NCBI GenBank assembly: GCA_051294375.1
Contig: CM119263.1
Coordinates: forward strand, 24,594,688 to 24,658,687
Direction: 5' to 3'
Length of the DNA: 64,000 bases
DNA from: Paraspadella gotoi
Taxonomy: Eukaryota > Chaetognatha
Shown: piece by piece, positions 27,692 through 38,797 of the stretch
Layout of the letters: the number at the start of each line of letters is the position of its first letter
How positions within the stretch are numbered: position 1 is the first letter of the stretch
Program-made: the position numbers and the translations under genes
The notes under the pieces: generated by a model
Databases searched by the model: none
The model's input: the letters and a program-made list of their open reading frames with translations, nothing else
What the model was told of the DNA's origin: nothing

Positions 27692-30600
27692 ATGGATTCA
27701 AAATATTCACCCTCACGATCATCCATATTACCGCCAACGCGAAGAATGTTTAATGCACAGTTCACACAACTAGGGGATGAATTGTGCAAAGCCGCGCAAT
27801 CTGGAAACAAAAGATTGCTCAAGAAATTCGTAATAGAAAGGGGGGTAAGTGATTTAAAGGTTGACAAAAGCATTAAGCAGATTTAATGAATCTGTACAGG
27901 GGATTGTAAATTTCAACCAACCCTATACACAATGACAGTACCTTCACTTGTAATTTTTGACCCGGTGGCTCATTGAGCAAAGCCATCAGATCATGACCCT
28001 CGTTCCCAGCCAGGTAATTAAAGCTTGAGGACGGCCGTAAACCGCGTTGGGGGCGAGGAAAACCTTGAAGCCAAGTTCTCTTGCTCGCGAGAGTTACCTA
28101 TGGTAGTCTTCTGCCATAGGTAGATAGATACTATTGTCTTAATTTAAAACAGCTCAAAGCTGAAAGGAACATGGTTTTTAAGGTTTGATTCTACGTTCTT
28201 GAATTCAGGTTCATGTGGATCGTCGCAACTCTCGAGGAGAAACATCATTGATGATTGCTTGCCGCAACAGACAAAAATACGTTGTAATATTCTTACTAAA
28301 AAGTGGTGCCAATCCCAATGAACGTTCCAACATTGGCCATACTGCCGTTCACGAAGCATGCCGGTTGAATTTCTAGGAATTGAATGTTTGTGTGAGAGAG
28401 ATTATTTTCAAACAATGGGACAATTCTTGTTTTTAGAGCCGGAAGCCTCTCGATTTTGCGTCAAGTTGTCGAGGCGGGAGGGGACGTTCGTCTTCACGAT
28501 GTTTGGGGGAAGGCGCCCTTTCATTACATTGAGGATCAGGATGATCCAGAAAAACGAAAAAAGATCCAGAAGTTTCTCATAGGTTACAATTCTATTCGAA
28601 TTTTTGTAACACTTCTGTCACCTAAAAACTAATCGCCTTTTTTATTTGTAGATCTTAAATATTCGGCCATTGGTGGTGCTCCCCGTTTGCAGTCATCAAA
28701 TCCTCCCCGATCGAGCAAGGATTCTTTGGGTAACTGTCGTATAGAAACTGACAATAATTTTGTATAGTTCATTTGAATTTAAAATTTTGTTCGTCCACAA
28801 CAGCGTCTATCCATTCATCAAAGCCTCCGACTTCTGGAATTTTCAAAAAAAACTCGAGAAGTTCCATAAAAGCTCAATGGATAGAAAGTCTAGGATATGG
28901 ACAGTTTTATTTTGGTGAGTTTGCAAATTAAAAGGTTCGCGAATTTCTAAGAGTTCTAACAATTGTTTTTTTTTATCTAACAAGGACACGACGCTTCCCC
29001 TTCGGTCGTGTCGTCCGTTCCCCTCGTCCACTTCGACTGCTTACAACACGACGAGTTGGGCCCCACCTTCGAGAGCGGTCACCTCATGGTGATGGAGTCG
29101 ATGTTGTGGGCCCATGGCGTCGAAGATGCGGCCACCAAAGTCACTGTTAAGCGACTTCATAAGCAGCCGAGATTTGGTGGAGTCGTCGACCTCTTGATTC
29201 ACGAGGTTTCCCTCTTTCGCTGGGGCATGAGAAATCTATAATATTTTACCCAAATTGTTTTTCGTTAGGTCGAAGTTTTAAGTCAAATACATCACCCAAA
29301 CATCGTACAGTTGATGGGAGTAAGTCATAAATGGGGTCCGGATTACGACGACATCAACGAAGGAGACGCAAAAGTTCGACCAGGCGATTCGTTGGCTGGG
29401 GCCGGTGAGACCGAAAGGCAATTGCTCAATTTCTTTTCTTCTCCGAACGGAGGATAATTGTGAGACAATGTGATCTAAGGGATTTTGGATCAAATGGTCG
29501 TCTTGCAAGAACGTGTTCACCGAGGATCGCTCTTTCACATAATGCACGAGAAAGGTTCTTACCCAAACATGTCCGACATCATGAAGATTTTAGCGCAAAT
29601 CGCCGAGGCGCTTTCGTTTTTGCACTCAAGGAGCGTCGTTCATTGCTATGTAAATTCACACAGGTAACAAAATATGAGTTAGCTCTAGTTAAAGAAGTAA
29701 AACGTAAACAGATTGACGAAACTCTTCTCAGTATTCACATGGTAAACAATTTTTGCGCCAAGTTGACAAATTTTGAATACGCCGTCAACGCCAAGCAGAG
29801 GTTTAACCCATCTCCAAGCCACAGTCTCACCGACAACAAAGGTTTTTAGTGAAAAAAATAAACTAAACTATATGATTCTGCAAACTTTATCGTATTCTTT
29901 TGTATATTTAGAAAGTGGGTCAGCCTACAATTGGATGGCTCCTGAGTTGATGCGGCGCGAGGAGCCAACCGAAGCCGTCGACGTTTACGGTTTTTTCGTT
30001 ACCGTCTGGGAATTCTTTACCGGCGACATTCCTTGGAAAACTTTAGACTGGAAGGCCATTTTCAACAAGGTTTTTAGCCCGCGAATGAAGCCCATTGATG
30101 TATTGGTTGTCAGATTGATTTGTCTTTTCTTCTGAACTAAGGTAACCAACGGAGGGCAATTGTCGCTAGAAGCGATTCCGTCCGCTTTTATATCCGCCAT
30201 CGCCAAAGGGATCGACCCCGATCCGAAAAAGCGCGCGGAGCACCTCCCTTTTCGAAAGGTAGAGCGAGGAAGATGATGTAAGTATTGCCTACAAAACAAA
30301 TGTTTTGTTTACCAGGTCGAAAATCTGCTCAAGGATTGGAAAAAAGTGGCGAAACTCCGTGTATATGACGCGGAAAGCGATGACGAGAAAAATGAAAACA
30401 AAAAAGGTGGGTTTTCATTCCCCTGGTCTTTTGCTTTTTATTATTCCCAAAGAATAATATAATTCCTCCATCTACATTTACGAAAAAGAAGAAGATATTG
30501 AAGACACCAAGACGCACATTAAACTAATTAAGCACAGGACATACACGTACAAAGACGGAGAAATTCAACGAGTTGGTCCAGTAACGCCCACTCCAATTTT

Positions 30601-33600
30601 TCCAGCGATGTCGTTTGCGGACAATTATGATCACATTTCCAGGTTATTAATTGAATTATTTCTTAATATTCATTCTGGTATTTCGAGTTAATATTTATTT
30701 GTTTTTTAAAGGGATTTAAGTAAAATGGAATTTGTGGACATTTCTTCCGATTCGCCTTCATATGATGTTGGCGGGCAGGTGACTTTTCTTCCTTTAATGA
30801 TGTTGATTAATTATTACTTAAGTAGGTTACTTGTCGGAAACTTTGTAGGACTATGGATTCGACTTAACTATGTCGATGTCGGAGCTAACTCATTCAGAAA
30901 GTGATCTTGACGAAAGTGAAAGAGATACTGTACAAGAGGATGAAATTCAATCGATTCATGAAACAACTATACAAAATCAATTAGTGGCAGAGGTAAACTT
31001 TTTCTACGTACTATATTTGTTAAGTACTCTTGGTATTGAGAAGTACTCAAAAGATTATCAAATACTTGTAGCCTATTCTTCGACCATTGAATCTTCCTGC
31101 GGAAGATACGCAACTTGTTTCGCCTCCGACACGCTTCAAACCGGAAACAGAAACGGAGGGCGATCGCAGGCCGCAGTTAATCGAAACCTCAGCCGCTTTC
31201 GAAAGCCCGAATAGGCAACGAAGAAATCGTTCGTCTCAAGGCCAAAGAGAACATCCAAAGGAACAAAGAAAAAAACGGTTCGTAGTCTTTGCCCCTTTTT
31301 CACCGAAAAGCAATACAGTAAGTAAGTAATTTCTTAAGCTCGCTTGTTTGCTTAGGTCTCCCAATCGAAATTTTGAAAATACTCTGGAGTATGCCTCCGA
31401 ATACGATTTTGAATCAGAACGGAAGCTTCCGCCAAAGCCTCCTAGGAATTCCGTAAGTTACGCCCATAATTTGCTCCTAGTTTTCCTTCTCATACGCCTC
31501 GCTTTTCGCCTTATTCTTTTTTGAAGACTCGACAATCCCGCGCCGTTGCCCCGACTGCTTTCGAGACTTGGCGTCAAATCGACCGTTGTTCTCGAAGCCA
31601 CAGCGGCAGTTGCACTCGCCTGCCCGTGCCTTACGCCGACATTTCGGTGGCTACCAATGTTTCGTCCAATTCACAGTTGACTTCCGCGACTTCCGCCACG
31701 AAAGTCTCTTCGCTGTCGTCGAGAAGGGAAGAAACCAATTTTGGCGCCAGCGACACGATGGGGGTCCGTTCGAAGTCGCAGGCGACGAGGGTCTGCAATT
31801 CATCCACGTCGCTTCCAGGTGTTAGCAATCTTACTAGTAATTTGTAATCCGTTAAGCTAAGCTTTTTGTTTGTCTAATTCCAATCAAATCATCTTCAGAA
31901 AAAAAAAATTATTCAGACGAAAACCGGGGATCCTTTACCCGAACGATCTCGTCGCAACAAAGTCTTTTGTCTTCTGTCACCTCCGACGTCACTTCCGGAT
32001 CTTCCGTCTCCCTCGGGCGCGACCAACGTCTTTTCAGTTACAAAAAAGTTTCCGTAAAGGCAGAGCCGTCTAAGAACAACGACGATGGGGTGGCTGGCGG
32101 GGCCATGACGTCTCTACCCGCGCCGCAACCTGTCAGAAAAAAGAGCAGTGTCAAGGATCTAATCGCCATGTATCAGGTACCTTTGTTGCCATAGTAAATG
32201 GGAAGGGAAAAGAACAAGTCATTAAATTATGACTTGTAAGCAATAAGTAATAAGAGAAAGTAAAAGTTTTCTTCAAAATTCAGTCCAAAGACGACATTGC
32301 GTCCGAGGAGCAAGGCGTTCTCCTCGGCGAGTTGGCCGCCGGAAAGACGAAGTTCTGGCCGGCGCCTTCGGCCTCCTCCGTCAACGGTGTCGACGGAAGC
32401 GCCACCTCATGCGGCAGTGCGTCCACCAGCAGAATCCCCGTGGCCGTTCAATGGACGCACCCGAAATTTTCACCAAACGGACTGCCACAAACTTCGTCTC
32501 CTGAAGTCATTACGACTCCCAAGGGTCTTTCCACTTCTAATTTAAACGCTTCGTCTCCAGGACTCCCTACGCCGCCGTTACCAGCTTCCCAGCCGCCTAC
32601 CAATATTGCTTCCCACTTTGCCACCGATGAGAGTTTATGGACCAAACCGGCCTTCACTGTGGGCGACTCGGGAATCCCCAGACAATCGCGCTTCGTTCCC
32701 CGATCGACCGGCCAGACGGCCGCTGGAATTGAAGCCGTCGATTCTAAAGGCGTCGCCTATAAAAACGTCAGACCAGTGCCTTTCAAGCCAATTATACCAC
32801 ATCCGATTTCTCGAACCTCGTACCACGAGTTCAAGAAGATGATGCAAGAGGAAGAGAAAAAGAAAGTGGGCGACAACCAAAAAGAAATGGATAAACGTAT
32901 TCTCACCCGCGACCTGCACGAATCGAAGACGGCGCCTGCTTGGAGTTACGACAGTCGGTTTCGTGGAAAAGCCCGAAACAATTTAGAGGATAAAGAAAAT
33001 ATGACTCAGGTTTGAGTTTGTTTTCTTCTTAAAAGTCTAACTTTTAAGTTTCTACTTGTAAAATTATTTTTCTTTATTATTATTTCTCGTTAAGACAGCT
33101 GTTCCACCGACTTGGTCCTTTGTTACTGCCTTTTCTCTTGCAATAGATATGCATAATACGTATTTCCTACTTTAAAATGCGGCGCCCCAAAACCATCCGT
33201 TTTCAAATTGACAGACTTTATCTACGCCACCGACCACCACCGCGGCGCCGCCGCCAGCGACTTTTTGTGATTTATCTTCAAAGAAAGCGGAAGAATGCGA
33301 TCCACCGCCTCTCTTTTTTCAAATGCCCACCGGAGGCGCTGAGGACGAGGAGGAAAGGTCCACTAGCCGCGGCAGCAGCTTTTTTAGCGGCGTCGAATTG
33401 AAAACCAATCTCGATCGGAAGGAAGGTGAGTTTCCAGTGGTCCGGTACAGTCATGTGCAAAAAAATAGCGCCACTTAAATCATCCCATATACATTTAGAT
33501 TTTTTTTATAAAATTTTTAAAATAAATTGAAGTTTATTAAAATATGAAAAGTTTGATATAAATTTTATAAAAATTGGGTTATCCATTGAAGAGCATATTT

Positions 33601-36600
33601 TTAGTCGGATCTGTTTATCAGCAGATCCCGACTCTATAATTCACTTTGTCAGTACGTCGGTCCGCCCCCTGAATAGTGAATATTGTTGGGCACTCACTTA
33701 TATCATGTTAGAACATTGAATTATGATAAATTATGCAAAAAAAATATCCGTCCATCCATCCCTCCTTAGCAAAAAACACCAATTACTCGTGACTGGATGC
33801 ATGGATTGGATTAAAATTTTGTGTGTGGGTAGGGAAGTGTGTGATTGAGCTGGATATGAAGTTTCGATGGAATCGTCCGAGTGGAAATGAGTTTAAATGG
33901 AAAAAACAAAAAAATATATTTTACAATCTGAACACAAATTGTTCATGAGTGGATGGGGCGATTGACCTGGAATTTTGTATGTGGGTAGGAAAGTGTGTGA
34001 AATAAGCTGGAAATCAAGTTTTGATGGACTGGTTAGAGTGGAAATGAGTTTAAATGGAATAAACAAAAAACCTGTTTTACTAATTGATTATTCTTCTTTT
34101 TCCTTTTATATTAAATGTAAATGCAAAATGTATTAATTAATCAATAATTAATTAATCAGTCAATCAATAAAGTCAATCGTTATCGGCATTATTCTCATCG
34201 TTGTCATTGTTTTGTTGTACTTTTGTTGTGCTTTTGTTGACAAAAAGTTCTAAAAACAAACATTTGGGATCAAATTAATTAATTAATTGCCTAATTAATT
34301 AATTAACTTGAATTATTTAATTATTAATTAATTAATTATCGATAATGTTCGTGGGCAGATCGACATTGTTTGCTCAAACTTGTACTCTACCGCAAAGCTG
34401 AAACTTAAAAAAAATCTTTTTTTTTCATATTTTGTATTTTTTGTATAAATTGTTTTTACTGGATTGACCCAGATCCTTTAAAAATAATTTTAAGGTTAAT
34501 TAAAAATAAAAAAAATCATCGCATCATTATTTGTTTATCATCGCATCAATATTTGGTTATCATCGCATCAATAATCAATTATTATTACATCAATCAATTA
34601 TTATTACATTAATAATTTGTTGTCGCATCAATCATTCGGGTTTTTTTTTCGGATTCTTTCATTAATTTTCTTTGATAGTAACGTCTCGCGAGATTACTAT
34701 ACTTTTAAGATTTTTTTAAAAAACTTTATATTTTTTATATAATTTTTAAAAATATTTTCATAAAAAATGTATCTGATAACGTTGAAGAAAACATAACTAA
34801 TTAGAACTAAATTTTGCCGGCTCGCCGTTTTTTTGTCCAAATCATCAATGTCATCATTGTTATCGTTAGATTACGCGCAACGTTCACACTTTAATCACAC
34901 TTTAGGCATGACCTCGACTCCGGTAAAAAATTGGCCTAAAGTTGGACGAGGAGATGATTTTGGCAAATGCGACATTTCCTTCGATTCGGTTGTTTCTGAA
35001 TTAAAACGAACAGGTTTGTATGACACAGTTGATTTTTCTCGATTTGTATTTACAATAGGGGTAACAGCTTTCTTTTAGAATAATAAAAGAAATATTTTTA
35101 ACTAATCTTTTTCTTCAGCTTAGACTTTATATTCGTGATTAAGTTTTGTTTAATCTCGTTAAAGTTTGTTGCATGTGTAAATTTTAGTGACAGTAACGCC
35201 GCCAATGGAGGACATCCAGATTCACAAAGCTGAGACGTTTTTCTCTGCCGAGAGAAAAACTTTAACCTCGACGAAAGCCCAGCGCGCTCAATCCAGCTGA
35301 CGTCGGTCCTCTTCGGCCTGTCCACAAGTGGCCCAGGCCAATATACCCAGTCCCGAAATGCCTCCCATCGAATCTTCAGAATCCTACAGCTGCTCGAAGA
35401 TGCCTATATCACTTGTCAAGAAGCTACGATGTTCTCGGCTAATGCCGAATCAACGTGCGGCGCAGCGCTCGATTTTTAGAAAATTTTAATCTATTTTAAA
35501 ACTAACCTAATCTAATTCAGCTCAAAAGAGTTAATTAGAAAATAAACTTTACAAGCTCGTTTGATACAATTTAAATAGTAAAACACCTCGAGCGCGGCGT
35601 CGACAAGAGTTATGAGTTTTAGGGATGCTCTGGTCAGTCGGTTGAAACAGTCACTTCCTCCGAAGCTACTGACATAACCGCAGTTTTTGTCGGAGAAAAA
35701 CAGCGTCAACCTTCGCCCGATGTATGGGGAACGGGTGAGGGGACGCGGGCGATGATGATCCGAGTATGACAAGAACGTCTACGACAAAGCGATCGTACAA
35801 TCTTGCGATCGAGGGTTCCGTCTGCTTCCACATGGAGTGAAGATGAATGGAATCGTAATTCAGCGACGAAACCCGAAAGGTTGAAGTTTGGAACTCTCAA
35901 AACCAAGGGGACCAGGAGTGGAACGATGAGAAAATGAGNNNNNNNNNNNNNNNNNNNNNNNNNNNNNNNNNNNNNNNNNNNNNNNNNNNNNNNNNNNNNN
36001 NNNNNNNNNNNNNNNNNNNNNNNNNNNNNNNNNNNNNNTCCCTCCTTAGCAAAAAACACCAATTACTCGTGACTGGATACATGGATTTGATTAAAATTTT
36101 GTGTGTGGGTAGGGAAGTGTGTGATTGAGCTGGATATGAAGTTTCGATGGAATCGTCCGAGTGGAAATGAGTTTAAATGGAAAAAACAAAAAAATATATT
36201 TTACAATCTGAACACAAATTGTTCATGAGTGGATGGGGCGATTGACCTGGAATTTTGTATGTGGGTAGGAAAGTGTGTGAAATAAGCTGGAAATCAAGTT
36301 TTGATGGACTGGTTAGAGTGGAAATGAGTTTAAATGGAATAAACAAAAAACCTGTTTTACTAATTGATTATTCTTCTTTTTTCCTTTTATATTAAATGTA
36401 AATGCAAAATGTATTAATTAATCAATAATTAATTAATCAGTCAATCAATAAAGTCAATCGTTATCGGCATTATTCTCATCGTTGTCATTGCTTTTGTTGT
36501 ACTTTTGTTGTGCTTTTGTTGACAAAAAGTTCTAAAAACAAACATTTGGGATCAAATTAATTAATTAATTGCCTAATTAATTAATTAACTTGAATTATTT

Positions 36601-37763
36601 AATTATTAATTAATTAATTATCGATAATGTTCGTGGGCAGATCCGACATTGTTTGCTCAAACTTGTACTCTACCGCAAAGCTGAACTTAAAAAAAATCTT
36701 TTTTTTTCATATTTTGTATTTTTTGTAATAAATTGTTTTTACTGGATTGACCCAGATCCTTTAAAAATAATTTTAAGGTTAATTAAAAATAAAAAAAATC
36801 ATCGCATCATTATTTGTTTATCATCGCATCAATATTTGGTTATCATCGCATCAATAATCAATTATTATTACATCAATCAATTATTATTACATTAATAATT
36901 TGTTGTCGCATCAATCATTCGGGTTTTTTTTTCGGATTCTTTCATTAATTTTCTTTGATAGTAACGTCTCGCGAGATTACTATACTTTTAAGATTTTTTT
37001 AAAAAACTTTATATTTTTTATATAATTTTTAAAAATATTTTCATAAAAAATGTATCTGATAACGTTGAAGAAAACATAACTAATTAGAACTAAATTTTGC
37101 CGGCTCGCCGTTTTTTTGTCCAAATCATCAATGTCATCATTGTTATCGTTAGATTACGCGCAACGTTCACACTTTAATCACACTTTAGGCATGACCTCGA
37201 CTCCGGTAAAAAATTGGCCTAAAGTTGGACGAGGAGATGATTTTGGCAAATGCGACATTTCCTTCGATTCGGTTGTTTCTGAATTAAAACGAACAGGTTT
37301 GTATGACACAGTTGATTTTTCTCGATTTGTATTTACAATAGGGGTAACAGCTTTCTTTTAGAATAATAAAAGAAATATTTTTAACTAATCTTTTTCTTCA
37401 GCTTAGACTTTATATTCGTGATTAAGTTTTGTTTAATCTCGTTAAAGTTTGTTGCATGTGTAAATTTTAGTGACAGTAACGCCGCCAATGGAGGACATCC
37501 AGATTCACAAAGCTGAGACGTTTTTCTCTGCCGAGAGAAAAACTTTAACCTCGACGAAAGCCAGCGCGCTCAATCCAGCTGACGTCGGTCCCTCTTCGGC
37601 CTGTCCACAAGTGGCCCAGGCCAATATACCCAGTCCCGAAATGCCTCCCATCGAATCTTCAGAATCCTACAGCTGCTCGGAAGATGCCTATATCACTTGT
37701 CAAGAAGCTACGATGTTCTCGGCTAATGCCGAATCAACGTGCGGCGCAGCGCTCGATTTTTAG
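27692..37763 (+). CDS. TEX14: TEX14-like ankyrin-repeat pseudokinase, 23 exons
   Basis: In vertebrates TEX14 is an inactive kinase needed for stable intercellular bridges between germ cells. Exons: 27692-27844, 28209-28363, 28437-28582, 28652-28729, 28804-28914, 28985-29205, 29269-29404, 29480-29663, 29732-29841, 29912-30069, 30142-30258, 30316-30406, 30489-30642, 30712-30778, 30849-30992, 31072-31277, 31356-31452, 31527-31818, 31899-32176, 32284-33009, 33215-33425, then 37153-37296 and 37471-37763. All phases fit; 1423 aa (human about 1500). Ankyrin repeats occupy about 20-150, the pseudokinase about 230-540. Lys270 (VTVK) and the APE motif remain, but HRD is H388-C-Y and DFG is N408-F-E, so catalysis is not expected. 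The tail is Ser/Pro-rich. The last two exons also occur at 34870-35013 and 35188-35480 as an error-rich assembly duplicate. Acceptor of exon 8 is weak. Confidence 0.86.
27890..28135. repeat. GC-richer repeat-like insert in TEX14 intron 1
   Basis: A GC-rich block in an AT-rich intron, with an A-box-like word (ggtggctcattgagc) at about 27964 and an inverted repeat, acctatggtag...ctgccataggt, at 28096-28121. It may be a SINE, but no second copy is present in the window. Confidence 0.35.
33446..33480. mobile_element. Tc1/mariner-like terminal remnant
   Basis: acagtcatgtgcaaaaaaat followed by agcgccactt resembles the end of Tc1-like elements. A related word, cttgtgcaaaaaaaatgcgc, occurs at about 40456. 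No transposase is attached to either. Confidence 0.4.
33604..34364 (+). mobile_element. GTCGGATCTGC-ended MITE, copy A
   Basis: About 760 bp, AT-rich, non-coding. It starts GTCGGATCTG and ends with GGCAGATCGAC, so the ends are short inverted repeats. The first 30 bases form a hairpin (gtcggatctg...cagatcccgac). Inside are two tandem-like blocks ending gtggaaatgagtttaaatgg. It sits in TEX14 intron 21. Its 3' part is also present at 36039-36647 because of the assembly duplication. Confidence 0.75.
35939..36038. other. Assembly gap (100 N, scaffold spacer)
   Basis: Exactly 100 N, a conventional scaffold filler, between the two copies described for 33769-38227. Confidence 0.99.
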
Positions 37764-37824
37764 AAAATTTTAATCTATTTTAAAACTAACCTAATCTAAT
37801 TCAGCTCAAAAGAGTTAATTAGAA

Positions 37825-37830
37825 AATAAA
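37825..37830 (+). terminator. Poly(A) signal of the TEX14-like gene
   Basis: AATAAA 61 bases after the TEX14 stop codon and 66 bases before the next start codon on the same strand. Confidence 0.6.
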
Positions 37831-37895
37831 CTTTACAAGCTCGTTTGATACAATTTAAATAGTAAAACACCTCGAGCGCGGCGTCGACAAGAGTT

Positions 37896-38495
37896 ATGAG
37901 TTTTAGGGATGCTCTGGTCAGGTCGGTTGAAACAGTCACTTCCTCCGAAGCTACTGACATAACCGCAGTTTTTGTCGGAGAAAAACAGCGTCAACCTTCG
38001 CCCGATGTATGGGGAACGGGTGAGGGGACGCGGGGCGATGATGATCCGGAGTATGACAAGAACGTCTACGACAAAGCGATCGTACAATCTTGCGATCCGA
38101 GGGTTCCGTCTGCTTCCACATGGAGTGAAGATGAATGGAATCGTAATTCCAGCGACGAAACCCGAAAGGTTGAAGTTTGGAACTCTCAAAACCAAGGGGA
38201 CCAGGAGTGGAACGATGAGAAAATGAGAGACCAAGATGGAGACCAAGATGAGAAGAATAATTGGGAGTTAAAAACGGAAGAACAAGATCCTTTTGAAAAG
38301 ACAGAAAGCGGCCAAGCGGATGAAGACTGGGACGAGATAGAAGACGAAAACTGGGAAACTGGGTACGAGGATCGTCAGGCAGAAGATTGGGACGAGTCGC
38401 GAATCGAAGGCTGTGACGTTGAAGAGGCTCGTGGCGAGATCAATCGCGATGAGGACGTAGAAAATCGGAACGATGCCGACTGGAAGTTAGGATGA
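37896..38495 (+). CDS. Hypothetical acidic, Trp-rich protein (199 aa)
   Basis: Single-exon frame MSFRDALVRSVETVTSSEAT... ending DADWKLG. The C-terminal two thirds is very acidic with regularly spaced Trp in Asp/Glu surroundings (SEDEWN, DQEWND, DEDWDEIEDENWET, AEDWDE), low in hydrophobic residues otherwise, so likely disordered. W-acidic peptides bind kinesin light chains and other partners in known systems, but these repeats do not match one consensus exactly. It begins only 133 bp after the TEX14 stop and just downstream of its poly(A) signal. It has its own AATAAA at 38752. It could be a separate small gene, the second cistron of a trans-spliced pair, or an alternative TEX14 end. No homologue is recognised. 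Confidence 0.5.
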   Translation: MSFRDALVRSVETVTSSEATDITAVFVGEKQRQPSPDVWGTGEGTRGDDDPEYDKNVYDKAIVQSCDPRVPSASTWSEDEWNRNSSDETRKVEVWNSQNQGDQEWNDEKMRDQDGDQDEKNNWELKTEEQDPFEKTESGQADEDWDEIEDENWETGYEDRQAEDWDESRIEGCDVEEARGEINRDEDVENRNDADWKLG

Positions 38496-38751
38496 CATCC
38501 GGAAAACGAGAGCCAAGAATATTGGGAATGATAAGGTAACTTCATTGTGGGTTTTTTAGTTCAAATTTTCTCATGTGCTTTTATTTTTATTTCATATAAT
38601 TTATTTTGGGATTAAATTAAATGAAGAACGTTACAGATTCTGGTAGCAATTTTATCGAAGAGAGGAAGTTTTTGAGAATTTTGTTTGAGATTGGATTGGC
38701 TTATCGATCCTGAGCTCCCTCTTCAAATCCAAGCTATATCGTGCCTAAAGA

Positions 38752-38757
38752 AATAAA
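38752..38757 (+). terminator. Poly(A) signal
   Basis: AATAAA about 257 bases after the stop of the Trp-rich ORF, followed by a second AATAAA-like word at about 38759. The convergent Rab-like gene stops at 38798. Confidence 0.55.
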
Positions 38758-38797
38758 GAATAAATTCAGAAATACTACATTATACTACGTGTATCTT

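Larger units (their letters stand above)
33769..38227 (+). repeat. False tandem duplication: overlapping contig ends around a 100-N gap
   Basis: 33769-35938 and 36039-38227 are the same sequence. The first copy ends and the second begins exactly at the N-gap 35939-36038. The copies differ almost only by one-base indels, many in homopolymer runs and in introns as well as exons (for example gctcgaagatg against gctcggaagatg). The downstream copy keeps open frames for TEX14 exon 23 and the next ORF; the upstream copy loses both. The pattern indicates an unmerged, poorly polished contig overlap, so the genome should contain one copy. Confidence 0.92.

Noticed and set aside
33769-35938. A real tandem duplicate or pseudogene copy of the TEX14 3' end
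   Set aside because: It ends exactly at a 100-N spacer, and the differences are one-base indels, many in homopolymers, spread evenly through introns, MITE and exons, which is sequencing error rather than decay.
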